DNA from: Candidatus Omnitrophota bacterium
GTDB lineage: Bacteria > Ratteibacteria > UBA8468 > MWAK01
Assembly (NCBI GenBank): GCA_026387085.1
Contig: JAPLMK010000121.1
Coordinates: 1 to 10,731, forward strand
Reading direction: 5' to 3'
DNA length: 10,731 nt
Shown: positions 6,197 through 10,731 of the stretch, in pieces
Layout of the letters: every line of letters starts with the position of its first letter
Position numbering within the stretch: position 1 is the first letter of the stretch
Position numbers and translations under genes: made by a program
Notes under the pieces: model-generated
What the model was told of the DNA's origin: nothing
The model's database searches: none
Seen by the model: the letters and a program-made list of their open reading frames with translations, nothing else

Positions 6197-6595
6197 GTGA
6201 TAGCGCTGACAAAGACCGAGCGGTTCGGTATTCTTTTTGTGGTTGGCAGCCTTTTGCTCGGCCAGGCGGTGGTTCTGTACAAAAAAACCGCGGAGGTGAA
6301 TTATCGCTACCGCGTTTCAGACAGCCGGGCCCTGATGCAGACTGGTCAGGCAAGGGCAGAGTCGGAGCGCCGTGCTTTAAAAACACGCTTGGTCCGGGCC
6401 CGCATTGACCCGAACACGGCTTCCCGGGAAGAGTTGGATGTTTTGCCGGGTATCGGTCCGGAACTCGCTGACAGGATAATAGAATATCGGATCGGAGAAA
6501 AATTTTTAGAGGTGGAAGATCTTTTGAGGGTTAAGGGTGTCGGTCCTAAGAAACTGGAAGGGATAAAGAGATATTTAGCGATTAAAACGCAATAA
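6197..6595 (+). CDS. comEA: ComEA-like helix-hairpin-helix DNA-binding membrane protein
   Basis: A 132-residue protein with one N-terminal transmembrane helix (residues ~10-28), a charged linker (~29-66), and a C-terminal pair of helix-hairpin-helix motifs: LPGIGPELADRI (83-94) and VKGVGPKKLEGI (112-123), preceded by the family signature IDPNTAS. ComEA proteins bind double-stranded DNA without sequence preference at the cell surface and pass it to the ComEC channel during uptake. The anchor plus paired HhH fits that, but ComEC is not in this window and the SLBB domain of classic ComEA is absent, so the role is inferred. The GTG start is chosen because it is the only start codon before the helix; its ribosome binding site is weak (AAAGAGAA). 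It lies just after a palindromic element. Confidence 0.75.
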   Translation: MIALTKTERFGILFVVGSLLLGQAVVLYKKTAEVNYRYRVSDSRALMQTGQARAESERRALKTRLVRARIDPNTASREELDVLPGIGPELADRIIEYRIGEKFLEVEDLLRVKGVGPKKLEGIKRYLAIKTQ

Positions 6596-6646
6596 AATGT
6601 TATTTCTGCGGATAGTAAACGGGAGTCCAAAACCTTGTAGGATTGG

Positions 6647-6671
6647 ATCCCCGCTTAAGACATGCGGGGAT
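6647..6671. repeat. Small palindromic repeat (REP-like)
   Basis: ATCCCCGC (6647-6654) and GCGGGGAT (6664-6671) form a perfect 8-bp stem with a 9-base loop, flanked by GG upstream and GACAGG downstream. The layout resembles the GGATYCCCGC...GCGGGRATGAC palindromes I recall from many genomes, where they act as REP or MITE-type repeats. It lies between the comEA-like gene and the first trkA-type gene. It has no T run, so it is a poor terminator. Confidence 0.5.
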
Positions 6672-6685
6672 GACAGGGAAAATTT

Positions 6686-7090
6686 ATGTATATTATTGTG
6701 GTAGGGTGCAGCCGGGTGGGGGTTACGATCGCCCAGTCGCTGGAAAGCGAAGGTCACAGCGTGGTGGTGGTTGACCGGAGCCGGGAAAATTTGCAGAAAC
6801 TGGGCCGGTCTTTTTCGGGCATTACCGTGGTCGGAAACGGTTTCGCGCCGGAGGTTCTTAAAGAGGCCGGTATTGAGCGCGCCGATGTTCTTCTTGCGGT
6901 CACGGACAGTGATAACGCCAATATTGTCTGCGCCCAGGTTGCTCAAAAGTTATTTAATCTGAAAAGGGTCTTTGCCCGGATTTACGATCCGGCCCGGGCG
7001 GCAACTTATCAGAAGATGGGTGTGGAAATTATCAGTGAAACTCAGTTAGTGGTGGATGCTCTTAAGGAAAAAGTTTTTGCGAAAGGATAA
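6686..7090 (+). CDS. trkA: TrkA-type RCK_N subunit lacking the C-terminal RCK domain
   Basis: A 134-residue protein consisting of one RCK_N (TrkA_N, Rossmann) domain. MYIIVVGCSRVG carries the dinucleotide-binding glycine loop (GCSRVG, residues 7-12). VVVVDR (~26-31) places an acidic residue at the end of strand 2, as in NAD(H)-binding RCK proteins. GNGFAPEVLKEAGIERADVLLAVT is the usual following block, split here as GNGFAPEVLK and AGIERADVLLAVT. RCK domains form ring gates on Trk/Ktr potassium channels. The RCK_C ligand-binding domain present in normal TrkA/KtrA is absent, with the stop at residue 135. AGGG lies 8 bases upstream of the start. It is the first of a run of close genes, 3 bases before the next. 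Confidence 0.85.
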   Translation: MYIIVVGCSRVGVTIAQSLESEGHSVVVVDRSRENLQKLGRSFSGITVVGNGFAPEVLKEAGIERADVLLAVTDSDNANIVCAQVAQKLFNLKRVFARIYDPARAATYQKMGVEIISETQLVVDALKEKVFAKG

Positions 7091-7093
7091 AAT

Positions 7094-7756
7094 ATGTATG
7101 TAATCATTGTCGGCGCCGGAAACGTAGGGCATTATCTGGCTCATCGCCTTTTCGGGGATAAACATATGATTGCCCTGGTGGAGAAGGACCGCGCCATGTG
7201 CGACCTGATCGGACAGGAACTTGATATTTTAGTTGTGAACGGTGACGGTTGCGAAATCTCCACCCTGCAGGCAGCGGGTATTGAGCGTGCCGATGTTCTG
7301 GCCGCGGTTACCGGCAGCGATGAGGACAATTTGGTTATTTGCCAGTTAGCCAAGGAGGTCTTTCATATTGACCGGACCGTGGCCCGGGTGAACGACAGCC
7401 GCAACGAGCACATCTTTAATGAATTAGGCGTGGATGTGCCCATTGACAGCACCGGAATCCTGGCGCGCGTTATTGAAGAAGAAGTATCTCTTTCCGATTT
7501 CGTGAACTTAGTGACTTTCCGTAAGGGAAAATTGGCCCTGGTTCGTTTTGATTTGCCGGCTGATTCTCCGATAATTTCTAAAAAAGTTTCCGAAGTTACC
7601 CTGCCGGTAGAATCGGTGTTAGTGGCTATTGTGCGGGGAGACAGTGTTTTCATTCCGCGCGGCGATACCGTCTTTAAACCCCAGGACGAAGTGGTAGCTT
7701 TGACGCGTATCGGTGAGGAGAGCGCGGTTCTGCAGACATTCCTGCCGGAAATGTAA
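7094..7756 (+). CDS. trkA: TrkA/KtrA potassium-channel gating subunit (RCK_N + RCK_C)
   Basis: A 220-residue cytosolic subunit of the usual KtrA length. Residues ~1-135 are RCK_N: the GAGNVG loop (7-12), VEKDRAMCDLIGQ (~30-42) with acidic E30, and NGDG followed by AGIERADVLAAVTGSDEDN. Residues ~140-220 are RCK_C, with the FVNLVTFRKGKLALVRF core and a VESVLVAIVRG strand pair. Such proteins form an octameric ring under TrkH/KtrB and gate K+ uptake by NAD(H) or ATP/ADP binding; which ligand cannot be told. AAAGGA 7 bases upstream serves as ribosome binding site. With the preceding lone RCK_N it resembles the two halves of a long TrkA, divided between two genes. Its stop codon overlaps the next start (TAATG). 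Confidence 0.9.
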   Translation: MYVIIVGAGNVGHYLAHRLFGDKHMIALVEKDRAMCDLIGQELDILVVNGDGCEISTLQAAGIERADVLAAVTGSDEDNLVICQLAKEVFHIDRTVARVNDSRNEHIFNELGVDVPIDSTGILARVIEEEVSLSDFVNLVTFRKGKLALVRFDLPADSPIISKKVSEVTLPVESVLVAIVRGDSVFIPRGDTVFKPQDEVVALTRIGEESAVLQTFLPEM

Positions 7757-7926
7757 TGAAACCCCTATCCGCGCTTCCGAGGCATATTCGCCACCTTATC
7801 TTTTCCTTCCGGAACGGGATTGCCGGTATCGCTTATTCTTTGATGCTGCCAATTCTCCTTTTATTGGAATTCGTTCTGATTATCGTTTTGGCTATTATTT
7901 TCGGAAGGATCATAAAATTTAAATGA
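7756..7926 (+). CDS. 56-residue single-helix membrane protein in the trk operon
   Basis: A short frame of 56 codons whose ATG overlaps the trkA stop codon (TAATG) and whose TGA lies 6 bases before the trkH start. It therefore fills the gap between the two genes exactly. The N-terminus (residues 1-20) is basic, with K2, R9, H10, R12, H13 and R19. Residues ~29-50 form a strongly hydrophobic helix (LMLPILLLLEFVLIIVLAI), followed by the basic tail GRIIKFK. The charge pattern does not set the orientation. Translational coupling is likely since no ribosome binding site is seen. It has no recognised family. KdpF shows that tiny helices can be potassium-pump subunits, so a TrkH accessory subunit is plausible but unproven. 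Confidence 0.65.
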   Translation: MKPLSALPRHIRHLIFSFRNGIAGIAYSLMLPILLLLEFVLIIVLAIIFGRIIKFK

Positions 7927-7932
7927 TATTTT

Positions 7933-9432
7933 ATGTTTCTTAAACCTCAAAAAGAAGATTTCAGGGTAATCGGTTACTACCTGGGCAAGATTTCCGCAGG
8001 CCTGGGAATTACGATGCTGGTGCCCTTGTTTGTTGCGTTTCTTTTCCGGGAATTGAACCCGGCGCTTGATTTTATATCTGGTATCGGCGTTTCTTTGGCC
8101 CTGGGCTGTCTCCTGACTTTTTCCCGTCCGAAAAAAACAGACATTTCCCTGATTAACGGAGTTTTAATCGCCGGTATTTCCTGGCTTCTGGCGATGGCGC
8201 TTTCGGCGGTTCCGCTCTTCCTTTCCGGCCATTACGTTTCTTTCCTGGACAGTCTTTTTGAAACGATGAGCGGGCTTACCACTACCGGCCTTTCTTTGAC
8301 TCAGGACCTTGACCATCTTGCCCATAGTTATAACCTCTGGCGCCACGTCACTCATTTTTTGGGCGGCCAGGGTGTAGTAGTTATTGCGCTCGCTTTTTTT
8401 ATCAAGGGGGTCAGCGGCGCTTTTTCCCTCTATGTGGGTGAAGCCAGAGATGAGAAGATACTTCCCAATGTTATCGCTACCGCTCGTTTTATCTGGCTGG
8501 TTACCCTGGTCTATTTTCTTTTGGGGAGTATAGTTCTGACTATTATTGGTTTACGGCTGGGTATCGGGCCGGGTCGGGCTATTTTTCACGCGGTGTGCAT
8601 CTTTATGGCCGGTTGGGATACCGGCGGCTTCACTCCGCAGAGCCAGTCCATTCTCTATTACCACAGCTTATCTTACGAAATAGCGACTTTCATAATCTTT
8701 TTTCTCGGTTCCATCAACTTCGGCCTGCACTATCTTGTCTGGAACGGGCGGCGCCGGGAATTATGGCGGGACATTGAGACCAGAACCTACATTGCCACCG
8801 TTACCGTTACCGTATTTATAACCCTTTTAGGCCTAGTTCAATTACCGTTCTTCGCGAACCTGCCTTCTGCTTTGCGGGTCGGTTTTTATCAGGTCCTTTC
8901 TGCCCATACCGGTACCGGTTTCATGACGGTAACTGCCAGCCAGTTTTCCCGCTGGAACGATTTGGCGCTGATTGGTATTATCCTGGCGATGGCGGTTGGT
9001 GGTTGCGCCTGTTCTACTGCCGGGGCTATTAAAACCCTGCGCATCGGTATTATTTTTAAGGGTTTTTGGCGCCAGATGAAGATGATTCTGATGCCGGAAC
9101 AGGGAATCGTGATTGAAAAGATTCACCACTTCCGGGATACTATTCTTGGGGATAACCAGATTGCGGCCGCCGGCCTGATATTCCTGGCCTATATTTTTCT
9201 TTATTTTGCGGGCTCCCTGGTTGGCGTTCTCTGCGGATATCAGTTTCTGCCCTCGCTTTTCGAATCGGTTTCTGCGGCTGCCAACGTTGGCCATACCATC
9301 GGTATTACCGCCACGACGATGCCGGCGGTCTTAAAGGTTACCTATATCTTGCAGATGTGGATCGGCCGCTTTGAATTTATGGCTATTTTCGGCCTTTTCG
9401 GTTTTCTTATTTCTTGGGCTAAAGGCAGGTAA
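7933..9432 (+). CDS. trkH: TrkH/KtrB potassium-uptake channel subunit
   Basis: A 499-residue polytopic membrane protein of the TrkH size class (about 480-500). It shows four membrane-pore-membrane repeats with filter loops: SGLTTTGLSL (residues 113-122), AGWDTGGFTP (226-235), SAHTGTGFMT (323-332) and SAAANVGHTIG (447-457). HFLGGQGVVVIAL (141-153) and GGCACSTAGAIKTLR (356-370) match conserved TrkH helices; the second is normally GGSAGSTAGG, so the two Cys and the final Ala are unusual. WIGRFEF (476-482) carries the conserved Arg of the last repeat. It imports K+ under control of the RCK subunits encoded upstream. The fourth filter (NVGH) is the most divergent. The start ATG lies 6 bases after the small membrane gene, with no clear ribosome binding site. 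Confidence 0.93.
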   Translation: MFLKPQKEDFRVIGYYLGKISAGLGITMLVPLFVAFLFRELNPALDFISGIGVSLALGCLLTFSRPKKTDISLINGVLIAGISWLLAMALSAVPLFLSGHYVSFLDSLFETMSGLTTTGLSLTQDLDHLAHSYNLWRHVTHFLGGQGVVVIALAFFIKGVSGAFSLYVGEARDEKILPNVIATARFIWLVTLVYFLLGSIVLTIIGLRLGIGPGRAIFHAVCIFMAGWDTGGFTPQSQSILYYHSLSYEIATFIIFFLGSINFGLHYLVWNGRRRELWRDIETRTYIATVTVTVFITLLGLVQLPFFANLPSALRVGFYQVLSAHTGTGFMTVTASQFSRWNDLALIGIILAMAVGGCACSTAGAIKTLRIGIIFKGFWRQMKMILMPEQGIVIEKIHHFRDTILGDNQIAAAGLIFLAYIFLYFAGSLVGVLCGYQFLPSLFESVSAAANVGHTIGITATTMPAVLKVTYILQMWIGRFEFMAIFGLFGFLISWAKGR

Positions 9433-9439
9433 AATAATT

Positions 9440-9922
9440 ATGTTGATTCTCTGGCTTTTAACGCTGGGCGGTAACATTGTTGCTCCGCCGACAGTCCACA
9501 TTTCCGACCTGATTACCCAGAGCCGGTCTTATGAGGGCCGGGTGATAGTGACCGAAGGAGAGGCGGTTGGCGATCTAATGTTGAGAGGGGAATACGGTTG
9601 GGTAAATTTGAGTGACGGCTCCAACGCTATCGGCGTTTATGCCCCCAGTAAACAACTTGAGCAGATTAAACATCTGGGCCGTTACGAGATTGTGGGAGAC
9701 AGGGTGAGCGTAACCGGGACATTTTACGATGCCTGCCCGGTCCATTCCGGGGAGACGGACATTCATGCTTCCAGCGTAGCGATTGCCAGTGAAGGTAGCG
9801 TTGTTGACGAAATTCTGGACCAAGTCAGGCTGAAGCTGTCTTTAGAGTTAGCCCTTTTAGCGATACTTGCTTTTTTGTTCAGGCAGTTTGTCCGTAGAGC
9901 AGGCGGCGGTCAACGGAAGTAA
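9440..9922 (+). CDS. Membrane-anchored OB-fold-like protein in the trk operon
   Basis: A 160-residue protein that I do not recognise by name. An N-terminal hydrophobic segment (~1-15) is a signal or anchor. Residues ~30-120 form a beta-rich block resembling tRNA-anticodon-type OB-folds: EGRVIVTEGEAVGDLML, YGWVNLSDGSNAIGVYAP, GDRVSVTGTFYDACPVH, then TDIHASSVAI. A second hydrophobic helix (~135-150) ends in the basic FRQFVRR tail, so the OB-like domain should face outward between two anchors. I recall similar proteins from anaerobic Firmicutes, uncharacterised. The ATG at 9440 is preferred over the upstream in-frame one inside trkH. It lies 7 bases after the trkH stop, so it belongs to that operon. 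Its last 44 bases overlap miaB tail to tail. Confidence 0.7.
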   Translation: MLILWLLTLGGNIVAPPTVHISDLITQSRSYEGRVIVTEGEAVGDLMLRGEYGWVNLSDGSNAIGVYAPSKQLEQIKHLGRYEIVGDRVSVTGTFYDACPVHSGETDIHASSVAIASEGSVVDEILDQVRLKLSLELALLAILAFLFRQFVRRAGGGQRK

Positions 9923-10731
9923 CTTGAACTTGAATTAAAGAACCAACTAATTTTGCGCTTTCCGGAACCAGGATCTTCTTTTCGTTTTCCGTTTTACCAA
10001 TCAGGAAGCCCTGTTTTTTCCGGCTTTCGGTCAGTAACATAACTTTCAAGACTTTACCTTTCATTTCCAGGTTTTTCTTCAGGGAAATTCCGTCCTGCAA
10101 TTTCCAGAGCCGCGCCAGACGTTCCTCTTTCGTTTTTTCCGGAATTTTGTCGCCTAATTCTTCGGCTTTGGTTTTAGGCCGGTCCGAATACTTAAAGGCA
10201 AACAAGTCGTCAAATCTTGTTTCGGCAATCAACGAGAGTGTTTTTATAAAGTCATCTTCTGTTTCACCCGGAAACCCCACGATAATATCCGAGGTGAGCG
10301 CTAAATCGGGAATAATCCCCCGGGCTTCTTTTATGCTCTGCAGATAATGAGCGGCGGTGTAGCCGCGGTTCATCGCGTTCAGGATGGAATCGGAACCGCT
10401 CTGCAGAGGAAGATGCAGGTGGCGATAGATTTTTGAATGTTTGGCGATTACCTTGAAAAGTTCCGGGGAAACGTCTTTGGGGTGGGAGGTCATAAAACCC
10501 AGCCGCAAGATGCCGGATAGCCCGCTTATCCGGGAGAGAAGTTCCGGAAAATCACCGCCTTCTTTTTCATCCCGGTAGGAGTTGACGTTTTGACCTAGCA
10601 GGATTATTTCTTTGACGCCTCCGGCGGCCATTTTTTTTGCTTCTTCTAAAATCTCCTGGGCGGGCCGGCTCTTTTCCCTGCCCCGGGTATAAGGTACCAC
10701 ACAGTAACTGCAGAAGTTATCGCAACCGGTG
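9879..10731 (-). CDS. miaB: MiaB tRNA-2-methylthio-N6-dimethylallyladenosine synthase, N-terminus beyond the window
   Basis: About 283 codons of a radical-SAM methylthiotransferase, open at the right edge. At the edge is GCDNFCSYCVVPYTRGRE, with the Cys-x3-Cys-x2-Cys motif binding the SAM-cleaving 4Fe-4S cluster. GQNVNSY, TSHPKD, LHLPLQSGSDSIL, DIIVGFPGETEDDF and FKYSDRPKTKAEEL follow in family order. The last ~60 residues are a TRAM RNA-binding domain ending in LLYGQTA. MiaB adds the 2-methylthio group to i6A37 in tRNAs reading UNN codons, using a second 4Fe-4S cluster in the missing N-terminal domain. The related MtaB and RimO are less likely, given the pattern around YSDRP. It converges on the trk operon and overlaps it by 44 bases. 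Confidence 0.93.
   Translation of the reverse strand, partial: TGCDNFCSYCVVPYTRGREKSRPAQEILEEAKKMAAGGVKEIILLGQNVNSYRDEKEGGDFPELLSRISGLSGILRLGFMTSHPKDVSPELFKVIAKHSKIYRHLHLPLQSGSDSILNAMNRGYTAAHYLQSIKEARGIIPDLALTSDIIVGFPGETEDDFIKTLSLIAETRFDDLFAFKYSDRPKTKAEELGDKIPEKTKEERLARLWKLQDGISLKKNLEMKGKVLKVMLLTESRKKQGFLIGKTENEKKILVPESAKLVGSLIQVQVTSVDRRLLYGQTA

Noticed and set aside
6139..6408. Frames on both strands over 6139-6408
   Set aside because: They are shadows of the comEA-like gene, which carries two recognisable helix-hairpin-helix motifs.
7713..7922. 69-codon plus frame overlapping the trkA-trkH gap
   Set aside because: It starts inside trkA without a ribosome binding site and is hydrophilic; the overlapping TAATG-started membrane frame fits the operon better.
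8842..9294. 150-codon minus-strand frame
   Set aside because: It is wholly antisense to trkH, which has clear filter motifs; its composition is that of a shadow frame.

Overview
The window is bacterial chromosomal DNA of moderate GC content. The evidence is TATAAT/TTGACA-type promoters, Shine-Dalgarno sites such as AAGGAGG, two canonical bacterial tRNA genes, a MiaB tRNA thiomethylase and a TrkA/TrkH potassium system. Nothing fixes the phylum. The mix of an amino-acid biosynthesis gene (leuD), a four-helix TspO, a small T4-endonuclease-V-like glycosylase, an orphan ceramidase-like protein and many degenerate intergenic repeats suggests an uncultured candidate lineage. That placement is inference.

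Layout. 1-1210 (-): a ceramidase-like protein, open at the left edge, with an extended -10 promoter and a strong ribosome binding site. 1211-1513: a divergent intergenic region. 1514-2959 (+): an MFS transporter that probably starts from a near-leaderless mRNA. 2961-4585: a block of small genes between two diverged direct repeats. It holds a one-helix membrane protein with a duplicated motif (+), a short element rich in inverted repeats, and a tspO / pyrimidine-dimer-glycosylase gene pair (-). 4586-4757: a patch of tRNA-Asn-derived and other short repeats.

4758-5990 is two back-to-back transcription units. leuD runs into tRNA-Asn on the minus strand, and a nitroreductase runs into, and overlaps, tRNA-Arg on the plus strand. 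Their promoters share overlapping -35 hexamers. 5991-6196 holds a hairpin and a ~112-bp imperfect palindrome. 6197-6595 is a ComEA-like helix-hairpin-helix protein.

6686-9922 is a tightly packed potassium-uptake operon. It encodes a lone RCK_N subunit, a full RCK_N+RCK_C TrkA, a 56-residue single-helix membrane protein, the TrkH channel subunit, and a membrane-anchored OB-fold-like protein. The tail of the last gene overlaps the convergent, right-truncated miaB (9879-10731, -).

The most unusual points are the small membrane ORF between trkA and trkH, the nitroreductase whose stop codon lies in the tRNA-Arg anticodon loop, the leader-poor promoters at several operon heads, and the direct-repeat-bounded tspO/glycosylase block.
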